Shown here piece by piece: positions 18,068-26,388 of a DNA stretch of 64,000 nucleotides. Origin of the DNA: CBDDFQ01 sp965227035 (GTDB lineage: Bacteria > Pseudomonadota > Gammaproteobacteria > Burkholderiales > Burkholderiaceae_C); assembly GCA_965227035.1 (NCBI GenBank), contig OZ245724.1, positions 3,348,001-3,412,000 on the forward strand. Direction: 5' to 3'. The notes beneath the pieces were generated by a model. The model made no database searches. It was not told where the DNA came from and worked only from the letters and a program-made list of their open reading frames with translations. The stretch's first letter is position 1. The number at the start of each line of letters is the position of its first letter. The position numbers were made by a program, and so were the translations under genes.

Positions 18068-18090
18068 TTTATGCGCTTCCTTTTTCATTC

Positions 18091-18666
18091 ATGCCACACA
18101 CGTCAGACGCAAGTATCGAGCCACACGACATTCATCCGAAGGTGCATCCCGAGGTGCGTCGTCCCAACGCGCGATTTTTGTTGTCGCATCCGGCGCACTT
18201 CATTGCCTTGGGCTTCGGCTCAGGACTGAGTCCGATCGCGCCCGGTACCGCCGGCACGCTTTGGGCATGGCTGGCTTATCTGGTCATGCAGCACTGGCTT
18301 TCGCAGGCCTGGATCATCGGCATCGTCATCGTGTCGCTGCCTATCGGATGGTGGGCTTCTTCCGTGACCGCTACTCATATGCGCCGACTCGATCCCGGCA
18401 ACATCGTGTGGGATGAAGTGGCTGCTTTCTGGATCGTCATGCTGGTCGTATCTCCCACAGGTTTCATGGGCCAACTGATTGCCTTCGTTCTGTTCCGATT
18501 CTTCGATGCCGCCAAGCCCGGGCCTGTCGGCTGGGCCGATAAAAGCTTCAAGGGCTTCGGCGCAAAGGGAGGCTTCGGGATCATGTTCGACGATCTCGTT
18601 GCCGCTGGATGTACCCTGCTGGTCATTGCCATTGCGCATTACGCGAACCTGACACGTTTTGTCTGA
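18091..18666 (+). CDS. pgpA: Phosphatidylglycerophosphatase A
   Basis: Removes the phosphate from phosphatidylglycerol phosphate in the inner membrane. The family core is visible: GFGSGLSPIAPGTAGTL, then HMRRLDPGNIVWDEVAAFW with metal-binding acidic residues, and FRFFDAAKPGPVGWAD; four membrane segments. The protein is 191 residues from the ATG at 18091; an in-frame GTG at 18052 would add 13 residues but would run through the palindrome. Both starts lack a good ribosome site. Followed by pncC at 9 bases. Confidence 0.92.
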   Translation: MPHTSDASIEPHDIHPKVHPEVRRPNARFLLSHPAHFIALGFGSGLSPIAPGTAGTLWAWLAYLVMQHWLSQAWIIGIVIVSLPIGWWASSVTATHMRRLDPGNIVWDEVAAFWIVMLVVSPTGFMGQLIAFVLFRFFDAAKPGPVGWADKSFKGFGAKGGFGIMFDDLVAAGCTLLVIAIAHYANLTRFV

Positions 18667-18675
18667 ACCGAACAC

Positions 18676-19167
18676 ATGACTACAGAATCCGCCGACAAAC
18701 TTGTCACTTCGCTCGCAGAACGCCTGGTCGGATTGGGATGGATGTTCGCCACTGCAGAGAGCTGCACCGGCGGCATGATTGCGGCGGCGTGCACCGACCT
18801 CGCCGGCTCCAGCGCATGGTTCGATCGCGGCTTCGTCACCTACTCGAACGACGCGAAAACCGACATGCTCGGCGTGGACCCGGACCTTATCGAGACACAT
18901 GGCGCAGTGAGCGAAGCGGTTGCGATTGCCATGGCCGAAGGTGCCATCAAGCATTCGAACGCAGCCTTGGCGGTTGCGGTGACCGGCGTTGCCGGGCCCA
19001 CGGGTGGCAGCGCAGACAAACCGGTTGGAACCGTGTGGTTCGGCTTTGCGACACCTTCCTCGAGCCGCGCCGAAATGCGCCGGTTCGACGGCGGACGACT
19101 CGATGTGAGACGCGCCACTGTCGAACATGCTCTGTCTCGCGCTTTGCAGATGACGGCATCTTCATGA
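18676..19167 (+). CDS. pncC: Nicotinamide-nucleotide amidase (CinA C-terminal family)
   Basis: Deamidates nicotinamide mononucleotide to nicotinate mononucleotide, recycling the by-product of NAD-dependent DNA ligase. The 163-residue protein is a stand-alone CinA C-terminal domain: TAESCTGGMIAAACTDLAGSS at about residues 26-46 with the catalytic serine, FVTYSNDAK, GAVSEAVA and VTGVAGPTGGSADKPVG. It lacks the N-terminal molybdopterin-binding half of CinA, as in E. coli PncC. Its stop overlaps the next start by four bases. Confidence 0.95.
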   Translation: MTTESADKLVTSLAERLVGLGWMFATAESCTGGMIAAACTDLAGSSAWFDRGFVTYSNDAKTDMLGVDPDLIETHGAVSEAVAIAMAEGAIKHSNAALAVAVTGVAGPTGGSADKPVGTVWFGFATPSSSRAEMRRFDGGRLDVRRATVEHALSRALQMTASS

Positions 19168-20075
19168 ATCGCATAAAAGCCGTACAAGCCACGAATGGCC
19201 CATCGACGCGCGGCTTTCCGGTCGGCGAGAAAGTGCCGACTCATCAACGATTGCTGGAGCAGTTCCTTGAACTCGCGTTGCGCACCCAGACCACCAGCGT
19301 CGCGCGACACCAACTGCCTCAGGGCGCAATTCAGGGCTCGACCCTGGGCGCGGATATTTGTGTCTGGATCAAGAAAGCCGGCCCGCGCAATCCGCAGTGG
19401 CGCTACACACTGCTCGGTGTCGTGTCCAAAGCGCTTCGCATCGAGCTGCTCACGCCGGTTCCGAATCTGGGTGGGCGCGAAGCCATCGCGAAAGAAGCGC
19501 AACGATTGACCGCTTTGCGCGAAGCCGGCCTTCGCGTGCCGCAAGTTCTTGCGGTGCGTCCGGATGGCTTGATGATTTCCGATCTTGCATTGCCCGGCCA
19601 ACGCACCGTGACCATTGCCGAAGAGATAGACAGCGCGAGCCTGCAAGGTGCAATGGCAACGCTACGCACCTGGCGCGATGGACTGCTCGCAATTGCTTCT
19701 GTGCACAGCCGTGGCGCGTGGCTGAGTCAGGCATTCGCACGCAATCTGGTTCGATGCAACGACGGCGAAATCGGCTTTATCGATTTCGAAGACGACCCGG
19801 CATCGGCATTGAGCATTGCGCAATGTCAGGCACGCGACTGGTTCTGTTATTTGCACTCGACTGCGTTGTCGCTTCGAGTTGCAGGAGCGCTCGATGTGGC
19901 CAGCCCTATCTGGCGGGACGCACTCAAGAACGAATCGCCGGAAGTGAGAAAGCTGATTGCCCAGGGCATCTCGCGAATGAGCTGGATGCGGCGCTTGCCA
20001 CACGGGCCGAGGTCGGGTCGGGATGTGCAGCGGGTTCAGGCCGCTGCAGAATTCCTCACGTCGATCGAAGCGTAG
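19164..20075 (+). CDS. Protein-kinase-fold (BUD32-like) protein of unknown role
   Basis: A 303-residue protein. The middle part has a lysine-containing strand region and GREAIAKEAQRLTALREAGLRVPQVL, a layout typical of the small lobe and linker of kinase-like folds; near residue 180-215 are SRGAWLSQAFARNLV and IGFIDFEDDP, which resemble the catalytic loop and metal-binding motif of aminoglycoside-phosphotransferase or Bud32-like proteins. The usual HxD catalytic aspartate is not in its normal context, so activity is uncertain. Coupled to pncC by an ATGA overlap. The end overlaps the convergent PIN gene by 20 bases. Confidence 0.6.
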   Translation: MNRIKAVQATNGPSTRGFPVGEKVPTHQRLLEQFLELALRTQTTSVARHQLPQGAIQGSTLGADICVWIKKAGPRNPQWRYTLLGVVSKALRIELLTPVPNLGGREAIAKEAQRLTALREAGLRVPQVLAVRPDGLMISDLALPGQRTVTIAEEIDSASLQGAMATLRTWRDGLLAIASVHSRGAWLSQAFARNLVRCNDGEIGFIDFEDDPASALSIAQCQARDWFCYLHSTALSLRVAGALDVASPIWRDALKNESPEVRKLIAQGISRMSWMRRLPHGPRSGRDVQRVQAAAEFLTSIEA

Positions 20076-20526
20076 GGACCTCTTGTTCTGGCGCCTCGTG
20101 CTCTAGCGCCTGGCGAATCGATTTGCTAACAACGACGTCGAGCGTCGCCAGGCGGCGCTTCATCGCGAGCACATCGACATCCTTGCTAAGAATGGGCACC
20201 ACGTGTGCCACCGCCAGATCGATGAAGCGCTGGTCGTCTTCGTCGCTGCAGCTGAACGGCGCTTTCGCTGCGACATCCACCAGCGTTACCCTGGAATCGT
20301 AGGCCGCGAGCATTTCTTCCGGCGTGAGTTTGTTGATGCCCATGCGCTTCTGAATACGCTGATACCCGAGCACCCGCTCGAACTCATCGCGCATTTCCTG
20401 CGTGGCTATCCATTTGATCTGCCCCGCATCGAGCATCGACTTCAACTCGTGCGTGGCGGGATCGAAGAACACGAACAGATCGAGCGCGACGTTCGTGTCG
20501 ATCACGAATGTTCGAACAGCGTTCAT
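20056..20526 (-). CDS. PIN-domain protein (putative endoribonuclease)
   Basis: A 156-residue PIN-family protein: FVIDTNVALDLF at residues 7-18 holds the first catalytic aspartate, MRDEFERVLGY supplies the glutamate, and SDEDDQRFIDLAVAHVVPILSKDVDVL the last acidic cluster. This subfamily is often labelled a toxin of a toxin-antitoxin pair, but there is no small antitoxin gene beside it; instead its ATG overlaps the stop of the rRNA methyltransferase gene by four bases. It could be a stand-alone RNase linked with RNA processing. Inference from architecture and context only. Confidence 0.75.
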   Translation of the reverse strand: MNAVRTFVIDTNVALDLFVFFDPATHELKSMLDAGQIKWIATQEMRDEFERVLGYQRIQKRMGINKLTPEEMLAAYDSRVTLVDVAAKAPFSCSDEDDQRFIDLAVAHVVPILSKDVDVLAMKRRLATLDVVVSKSIRQALEHEAPEQEVPTLRST

Positions 20527-21824
20527 TCTTCTTTTTTGGGCCCGCGTGCCGAGCCAGCCATCATGTCGAAGCGGAACAGACGGCATTCGATCGGCCCGTT
20601 CCACATAGGAACACGGCGCGATTCTTTGAGGCGCATGACCGACGGCAGCTTGAAGTCGGGCGTCAGAATCCAGCCGCTCCAGCCTGCATAGTTGCGTTTC
20701 CAGTGCGTCGCGAGCTGATTGAAGAATTCGCCACCGCCTTCGGTTTGAGCGGTCTCTCGCCCGGCGCGCTCCGGACGCTCTTGACGTTGTTGATGTTCAC
20801 CACGGTCATGGCGCTCATGGCGACCTGCCTGTCTGTCGAGCGCTTGCGTCCCCGCAACGCCACCCGCTTCTATCCGCTCTCCATACGGCGGGTTCAGCAG
20901 CATGATCCCGCCAGTCTCTATCGGCGGCATGCGCTGCAAGGCATCACCGCCGCGAAACTGAACCGCGTCGGCAACGCCCGCGCGCTGTGCGTTTCGTTCG
21001 GCGAAGTCGACCATTCGGAATGACACGTCGCTTCCGAAGATAGGCGCGCTCGGCGGGGTCTGAGCTTCACGCGCTTCGTTGCGAATCGCGGTCCACACAT
21101 GGGGCTGGAACGCGAGCAGTTTTTCGAAAGCGAATCGCCGCAGCGATCCTGCCGCGATGTTGCACGCAATCTGCGCGGCTTCGATCGCGATGGTGCCGCT
21201 GCCGCAACATGGGTCGTACAGGGGCATGCCGTCGTACGACGCTTCCCACCATCCGCTTGCCGCGATCATCGCGGCCGCCAACGTTTCTTTCAGCGGCGCC
21301 TCACCCTTGTCTTCACGCCAGCCGCGTTTGAACAAAGGCTCGCCGGAAGTGTCCATGTACAGCGTCGCAGTGTCGGTGGTCAGATGCACGTACACACGCA
21401 CATCGGGCCACTGAGTGTCGACATCGGGACGCACGCCGGTCTTGTGTCGAAAGCGGTCGGCAATTGCGTCTTTTATTTTCAGAGCCGCGAAGTTCAGGCT
21501 AGTGAGCGGGCTGTGCTGCGCCGTGATCTCGATCTTGAAACTCTGCTTGGGCGTGAACCAGATTTCCCATGCCACTTCGCTCGCAGCTTCGTACAGGTCT
21601 TTCTCGCTGCGATATTGGGTGTGCGACAACTGAATAAGCACCCGCTGCGCCAAACGGCTGTGCAGGTTGAGCAACATGGCGTCGCGCCAGGAAGCGTCGA
21701 GCATCACACCGCCGCGATGCGAATGCACGCCTTCGGCCTGCACGTCGGCAATGACGCGCACTTCTTCGGCCAGATAGCCCTCGACGCCCGCAGCGCAGGG
21801 CAAAAATAACTTCAGCTGATTCAA
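20523..21824 (-). CDS. rlmL: THUMP-domain 23S rRNA guanine-N2 methyltransferase (RlmL N-half type)
   Basis: A 433-residue protein with an N-terminal THUMP RNA-binding domain (about residues 40-160), then a class I methyltransferase with DPCCGSGTIAIEA near 207-219 and the base-methylating NPPYGER motif near 323. It corresponds to the RlmL half of E. coli RlmKL without the RlmK domain, so m2G2445 modification is the likely task. Directly after NPPYGER there is an extra stretch of about 40 residues rich in Arg, Glu, Gln and Gly that other members lack. Located 17 bases after rpoN. Confidence 0.85.
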   Translation of the reverse strand: MNQLKLFLPCAAGVEGYLAEEVRVIADVQAEGVHSHRGGVMLDASWRDAMLLNLHSRLAQRVLIQLSHTQYRSEKDLYEAASEVAWEIWFTPKQSFKIEITAQHSPLTSLNFAALKIKDAIADRFRHKTGVRPDVDTQWPDVRVYVHLTTDTATLYMDTSGEPLFKRGWREDKGEAPLKETLAAAMIAASGWWEASYDGMPLYDPCCGSGTIAIEAAQIACNIAAGSLRRFAFEKLLAFQPHVWTAIRNEAREAQTPPSAPIFGSDVSFRMVDFAERNAQRAGVADAVQFRGGDALQRMPPIETGGIMLLNPPYGERIEAGGVAGTQALDRQAGRHERHDRGEHQQRQERPERAGRETAQTEGGGEFFNQLATHWKRNYAGWSGWILTPDFKLPSVMRLKESRRVPMWNGPIECRLFRFDMMAGSARGPKKEE

Positions 21825-21841
21825 CGAAAACCTTTGTTTGT

Positions 21842-23431
21842 CTAGATGGCCTTGCGCAAATTCGCGGGCGCGATTCGCAAGGCTTCACGGTATTTGGCGA
21901 CCGTTCGGCGCGCACATTCGATGCCCTGTTCCTTGAGCATTTCGGAAATCTGGTTGTCGCTAAGCGGCTTGACGATGTCCTCTGCCACCACGAACTGACG
22001 TATCAACGCGCGGACCGCAGTGCTCGAGGCATTGCCGCCGGTTTCGGTTCCGAGTGCAGAGCCGAAGAAATATTTGAGCTCGAAAGTGCCGAACGGCGTC
22101 GACATGTATTTGGCGGTGGTCACACGGCTGATGGTGGACTCGTGAAGGCCGAGTTCGTCGGCAATCTCGCGAAGCACCAGGGGTCGCATGGCCAGCTCGC
22201 CGTGCACGAAGAAGTTCTTCTGGCGTTCGACGATCGCGTTGCTCACGCGAAGAATCGTGTCGAATCGCTGCTGGATATTCTTGATGAACCAGCGCGCTTC
22301 CTGCAGCCGTTGCTGCAAGGCTTGCGATCCTTCGCCCTTGTGCTGGCGCAGTGCGTTCGCATAAACGTCGTGCACACGCAGACGCGGCATGACTTCGCTA
22401 TTGAGCTGAACGCGGAACCGCGCCGAAGTGCCACGGCCTACTTTAGTGACGAGCACATCGGGCACGACCACATTGCGTTCCACGTCGATGAACTGGCGAC
22501 CCGGCTTTGGCTCGAGCCGCGAAATCATGACCATGGCGGCGCGGATATCTGTTTCGGCATCTCCGCAGAGTTGCGCAAGACGCTTCACATCGCGGCGCGC
22601 CAGCAACTCCAGAGGCTGCTTGCACACGCGCATTCCGACTTCGGCAATCGCGCGGCATTGCGAGTCGTTGTCGCTGTCTTCCGCCTTGGCCTTCAACTGA
22701 ATGCACAGGCACTCCGACAGATTGCGCGCACCCACTCCAGCCGGCTGCAGAGTGTGAAGAAGCTTGAGCGCCATGCCGAATCGCTGGGTCAGGTCTTCGA
22801 TCTGTTCAGGGTCGCCGTTCTCGCCGGCCAACGAGAGCGCGAGTGCTTCGACCGAATCTTCCAGATAACCATCGTCCGAGAGCGACTCGATCAGGAACAT
22901 CAGCGCTGCGCGATCTTCCTCACCGAGCCGAAGCGACAGCGCCTGACGATGCAGGAAGGATTGCAACGACTCTTGCGAGCGCGCCAGTTCGGTGGCGTCG
23001 ACATCGTCATCGCCACCCAGATTGTTCTTTTTCGCGGGCGCGTCACCGCCCCATTCGGTATCGTCATGTTTGACATCGACCGTGCCGTCGCCATCCCAGT
23101 CGTGTTCGAGCGTCGAGATTTCGCTGGTCGATTCGGATGCGGAATCAGACACCACGTCGGAGGTGGTTTCGGAGATCGAATCGGAGGTTCGCGTGAATTC
23201 GCCTTCGGATTCGTGATCGTCGGTTCGCACTTGCGTGTCTTCGTTGGCGATTCCGAATTCTTCGCGAGGGGCTTCGTCCAGCGTCAATTCGAGGAAGGGG
23301 TTGTCGTCGAGCATCTGCTCGACTTCCTGGCTGAGCTCGAGCGTCGACAACTGCAGCAGACGAATCGACTGCTGCAACTGGGGCGTGAGCGCCAGATGTT
23401 GCGATACCCGTAACGACAGACCCTGCTTCAT
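21842..23431 (-). CDS. rpoN: RNA polymerase sigma-54 factor
   Basis: Alternative sigma factor that recognises -24/-12 promoters and needs an enhancer-binding activator. The 529-residue protein has region I (QHLALTPQLQQSIRLLQLSTLEL at the start, rich in Gln and Leu), an acidic region II, a core-binding domain, a helix-turn-helix and the C-terminal RpoN box ARRTVAKYREAL. Region II includes a repetitive Ser/Thr-Asp/Glu stretch (about residues 78-105). Twelve bases downstream of lptB. In relatives raiA follows rpoN; here an rRNA methyltransferase gene does. Confidence 0.97.
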   Translation of the reverse strand: MKQGLSLRVSQHLALTPQLQQSIRLLQLSTLELSQEVEQMLDDNPFLELTLDEAPREEFGIANEDTQVRTDDHESEGEFTRTSDSISETTSDVVSDSASESTSEISTLEHDWDGDGTVDVKHDDTEWGGDAPAKKNNLGGDDDVDATELARSQESLQSFLHRQALSLRLGEEDRAALMFLIESLSDDGYLEDSVEALALSLAGENGDPEQIEDLTQRFGMALKLLHTLQPAGVGARNLSECLCIQLKAKAEDSDNDSQCRAIAEVGMRVCKQPLELLARRDVKRLAQLCGDAETDIRAAMVMISRLEPKPGRQFIDVERNVVVPDVLVTKVGRGTSARFRVQLNSEVMPRLRVHDVYANALRQHKGEGSQALQQRLQEARWFIKNIQQRFDTILRVSNAIVERQKNFFVHGELAMRPLVLREIADELGLHESTISRVTTAKYMSTPFGTFELKYFFGSALGTETGGNASSTAVRALIRQFVVAEDIVKPLSDNQISEMLKEQGIECARRTVAKYREALRIAPANLRKAI

Positions 23432-23443
23432 GCGATCGTCGCC

Positions 23444-24256
23444 TTACATCCGGAAGTGTTCGCCGAGATAGACGCGGCGCACATCCGCGTTATCGACGAT
23501 CTCGGCGGGCGTTCCGTGTGCCAGCACCGTCCCGTCGTTGATGATGAAAGCCTGATCGCAGATGCCCAGCGTTTCGCGTACGTTGTGATCGGTAATAAGT
23601 ACACCGATGCCGCGCGATTTCAGGAATCCGATGATTCGCTGGATTTCGATCACGGCAATCGGATCGATACCGGCGAACGGCTCATCCAGAAGAATGAATC
23701 GCGGCTGCGAAGCCAGAGCACGGGCGATCTCGACCCGGCGTCGCTCGCCACCGGAAAGAGAAAGCGCCGGCGATTCGCGAAGATGATCGACGCGCAGATC
23801 CTGCAGCAGGGAATCGAGTCGTCGATTCATCACGTCCTTGCTGAGCGAGTTGCCCGACTCGTCGGTCTGCAGCTCGAGTACTGCACGAACGTTCTGCTCG
23901 ACGTTCAGCTTCCGGAAAATCGAAGCCTCCTGCGGCAGATAGCTCAAACCGAGGCGCGACCTGCGATGGATCGGCATGTGCTCCACGCTTTCGCCGTCGA
24001 TGGTGATGGCTCCACCGTCTGCGCGAACCAGCCCCACGATCATGTAGAAAGAGGTTGTCTTGCCGGCACCGTTGGGGCCTAGCAATCCGACCACCTCCCC
24101 CTTGTTCACGGCCAGCGACACATCCTTGACTACCTTGCGGCTGCCATAGGACTTCTGGAGGTTCTGCACTTCCAGACGACTCACCACGCCATCGGCTTGA
24201 GGCGCCAGCGCGGTATCGGCAGCTTCCATGTCTTTCTCGGTCACCGCGGATGTCAC
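23444..24256 (-). CDS. lptB: LPS export ABC transporter ATP-binding protein
   Basis: ATPase that drives lipopolysaccharide transport from the inner membrane with LptFG. The 270-residue protein has Walker A GPNGAGKTTS (60-69), LPQEASIFRKL Q-loop, signature LSGGERRRVE, and Walker B FILLDEPFAGIDP. The extra 26 N-terminal residues (MTSAVTEKD...) go beyond the normal LptB start; a start further in is possible, but the chosen ATG overlaps the lptA stop by four bases, which favours it. Confidence 0.96.
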   Translation of the reverse strand: MTSAVTEKDMEAADTALAPQADGVVSRLEVQNLQKSYGSRKVVKDVSLAVNKGEVVGLLGPNGAGKTTSFYMIVGLVRADGGAITIDGESVEHMPIHRRSRLGLSYLPQEASIFRKLNVEQNVRAVLELQTDESGNSLSKDVMNRRLDSLLQDLRVDHLRESPALSLSGGERRRVEIARALASQPRFILLDEPFAGIDPIAVIEIQRIIGFLKSRGIGVLITDHNVRETLGICDQAFIINDGTVLAHGTPAEIVDNADVRRVYLGEHFRM

Positions 24257-24903
24257 TTCTTTTCCTCGCCCAGAGTCATCGAAGGACGCAGGCCCGATCC
24301 TTCAGGCGTCACTACCGGAGCGCTACTTTGGGCTGCGGGGGCAGATGCCGCATTACGCGGAGCAAGCAGCGCACGCACCCGTCCGCCGCTTCCGGTCGTG
24401 GCGACCGGGGCAGTCGTCGCACCCGTTGGTTGCGCGTTCACAGTGAAAACGTCGGTGGTGTTGTTGTAGACGATCAGGTTGCCGGTGACTTCGTCGTTGA
24501 CCAGGGCCCCCTGATAACGCCGCATTTCCGCCTGGCGGATGAATTTCACGATGTCGGCGCGGCCGTCGTATTCGATGACTTCGCTCTCGCCTTCCATGAA
24601 TTGGTCGACTCCATCGCGTTTTTGTCGGTAGTAAGCGCGTTTGCCGGGCTCTGCGGTGACAACCGCGAATTGATAGCCCTCCGGGTCCTGACGTACGTCG
24701 ACCCGGGTACCGCGAACGATGATGGTGCCCTTGGTGATCACCACCCGCCCGGTGAACACACTGGTCTGGTTCAGGTCGTCATATCGAAGCGTATCGGCCT
24801 CGATATTCATGGGTTTGTTTTTGTCGGCTTTTTCAGCGAGGGCGGCATTGCTGAGACTCAGGCTCAGCAGCACTGCCCATAGCGAGACATGAAGGGTTTT
24901 CAT
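24253..24903 (-). CDS. lptA: LPS transport periplasmic protein LptA
   Basis: Periplasmic bridge protein that carries lipopolysaccharide to the outer membrane. The 216-residue precursor has a clear signal peptide (residues 1-23, ending in NAALA), followed by the OstA fold with PMNIEADTLRYDDLNQTSVFTGRV and EYDGRADIVKFI. The C-terminal 50 residues are a low-complexity Ala/Pro/Thr tail. Normally lptC lies upstream and overlaps; here the upstream neighbour is dsbA, separated by a terminator, so lptA starts its own transcription unit with lptB and rpoN. Confidence 0.95.
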   Translation of the reverse strand: MKTLHVSLWAVLLSLSLSNAALAEKADKNKPMNIEADTLRYDDLNQTSVFTGRVVITKGTIIVRGTRVDVRQDPEGYQFAVVTAEPGKRAYYRQKRDGVDQFMEGESEVIEYDGRADIVKFIRQAEMRRYQGALVNDEVTGNLIVYNNTTDVFTVNAQPTGATTAPVATTGSGGRVRALLAPRNAASAPAAQSSAPVVTPEGSGLRPSMTLGEEKK

Positions 24904-24938
24904 AAAGGCACGAATCTTGCAATGGACTTTGTCGGGCC

Positions 24939-24944
24939 ATTGTA
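24939..24944 (-). promoter_or_regulatory. Candidate -10 element for lptA-lptB-rpoN
   Basis: Minus-strand TACAAT (five of six matches to consensus) 35 bases before the lptA ATG. The -35 region at 16-17 bases spacing (TTTAGT) is weak. A terminator directly upstream makes a local promoter necessary. No Shine-Dalgarno site is visible before the lptA ATG. Confidence 0.35.
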
Positions 24945-24968
24945 GCCGTGCATTTTCCTGACTAAAGC

Positions 24969-24994
24969 AAAAAGCCCGCCAGAGCGGGCTTTTC
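24969..24994 (-). terminator. Intrinsic terminator of dsbA
   Basis: AAAGCCCGC and GCGGGCTTT form a 9-base stem with a 4-base loop, flanked by A and T runs on both sides, so it could stop transcription in both directions. It lies 31 bases after the dsbA stop codon and separates dsbA from lptA. Confidence 0.85.
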
Positions 24995-25024
24995 CTTTTG
25001 GTGTGGCATTTCTGCCTCAGGAAA

Positions 25025-25684
25025 TCAACGTCCCTTGCGAACTTCGCCAACGAGATATTCGACGACTTGAAGCGCGCGGTTCATGTTTCCCGCCAGGCCG
25101 CCATCGGTGTAGAAACGACCGGCAACGCCCAAAGATGGAACACCCTGGACGCCATAAGCGTTCTGCAGCTGGGTCGCGCGGGCCGCCTTGCTGGTTACCG
25201 AGAACGAGTTGTACAGCTCGGTGAAACGAGCCTTGTCGATGCCCTGCTTTTCAGCCCAGGCTGTAATTTGCGGCTCTTTTTCAAGCTGCTGGCGCTCTTT
25301 GTGGATTGCATCGAACACCTTGACATGCAACTCGTCGAGCTTGCCCATGGCTTCAAGCGTGTAGTACAGACGCTGTTGGGGGATGAAGCTGTCGCGGAAA
25401 GCGACCGGAACCCGGCGCATGTTCACGTCCTTGGGCAGATTCTTGATCCAGGGTTCGAGCGTGGGTTCGAAAGCGTTGCAATGGGGGCAGCTGTACCAGA
25501 AGAACTCGATGACTTCGACCTTGCCTGCGGGCGTTTCGGTGGGAGCCGGCTTGCCGATGGCCAGATAGTCCTTGTCGCGTTGGGGCACTGCCGGTGCCGG
25601 GGCCTGAGCCTGGGCACGTCCAACGACGAAGGTGGATGCCGTCGCGGTAACGATGGCTGCTGCTGAAAATTCACGACGTTTCAT
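25025..25684 (-). CDS. dsbA: Thiol:disulfide interchange protein DsbA
   Basis: Introduces disulfide bonds into exported proteins in the periplasm. The 219-residue precursor has a twin-Arg-like but Sec-type signal (MKRREFSAAA to AQA, cleavage near residue 27), the catalytic CPHC motif at Cys66-Cys69 within a thioredoxin fold, and the cis-proline loop GVQGVPS near residue 186. Followed by a strong terminator. The gene upstream encodes a SPOR protein and argS, an arrangement common in Burkholderiales. Confidence 0.95.
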   Translation of the reverse strand: MKRREFSAAAIVTATASTFVVGRAQAQAPAPAVPQRDKDYLAIGKPAPTETPAGKVEVIEFFWYSCPHCNAFEPTLEPWIKNLPKDVNMRRVPVAFRDSFIPQQRLYYTLEAMGKLDELHVKVFDAIHKERQQLEKEPQITAWAEKQGIDKARFTELYNSFSVTSKAARATQLQNAYGVQGVPSLGVAGRFYTDGGLAGNMNRALQVVEYLVGEVRKGR

Positions 25685-25750
25685 TCAAACACTCTCCTGC
25701 AATAGATGCTTTGCTAGAGCCAAGGCTCGTCGGTTAAGTTCCCAGCGAAA

Positions 25751-26380
25751 TCAACGTTGAACGCGCACCAGCGCCGATTCAAGGTTGTTTCCGTCGAGTT
25801 TTTCCTTCAAACGATCGGCGTCATCCTTCTTGTCGAAGGGACCCGCACGGACGCGAAAAACGGTACGACCCGCCTGCTCGCGTTCGGTCACCTTGGCTTC
25901 GATTCCCATGAGTGAAAGTTTGGCGCGTTGCGACTCGGCATCTTCGGTAGTGCGGAATGCACCGGCCTGTACGTAATAGATGAACGGGTCGCCAGCGGCC
26001 GCGCTCTTCGCCCGGGCCAAGTCGCCGAGTGGATCAGACGATGCCGGTGGCCGCGTCACGGGATTGACCGCTGGCGACGAGGAGGCGACGGACGGCGGAG
26101 CCGCCGGGGTGGCTCCAGCTGCCGACGGATCGGTCACGCCACCAGACGAGGTATTAGCATTCGGACGCGCAGCATTCTTGCCGGCCAGCGGCGCGTTTGG
26201 ATCCCAGTCCTTGTTCTTGCGAGCTTCCGCCGCATCGTGCTCGACCATGTTGGGCGAAGCGCGATTCATGAATGGATTGGGCACCTTGGTCACGTAGACC
26301 GCTACGGCCAGAGCGGCGGCCAGTCCGAAGACCACCCCCACGATGAAGCCGATGATTGTTCCGCCGCGTTGTCGTTTCAT
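25751..26380 (-). CDS. SPOR-domain (FtsN-like) membrane protein
   Basis: The 209-residue protein has one N-terminal membrane helix (GTIIGFIVGVVFGLAAALAVAVYV), a Pro/Ala/Ser-rich linker and a C-terminal SPOR domain (FIYYVQAGAFRTTEDAE... FRVRAGPF), which binds denuded peptidoglycan glycans at division sites. This is the layout of FtsN, though the linker is shorter. A GTG at 26392 overlapping the argS stop (GTGA) would add four residues and would favour coupling; the ATG at 26380 matches the family start better. Neither has a good ribosome site. Confidence 0.82.
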   Translation of the reverse strand: MKRQRGGTIIGFIVGVVFGLAAALAVAVYVTKVPNPFMNRASPNMVEHDAAEARKNKDWDPNAPLAGKNAARPNANTSSGGVTDPSAAGATPAAPPSVASSSPAVNPVTRPPASSDPLGDLARAKSAAAGDPFIYYVQAGAFRTTEDAESQRAKLSLMGIEAKVTEREQAGRTVFRVRAGPFDKKDDADRLKEKLDGNNLESALVRVQR

Positions 26381-26388
26381 CACTGTGT

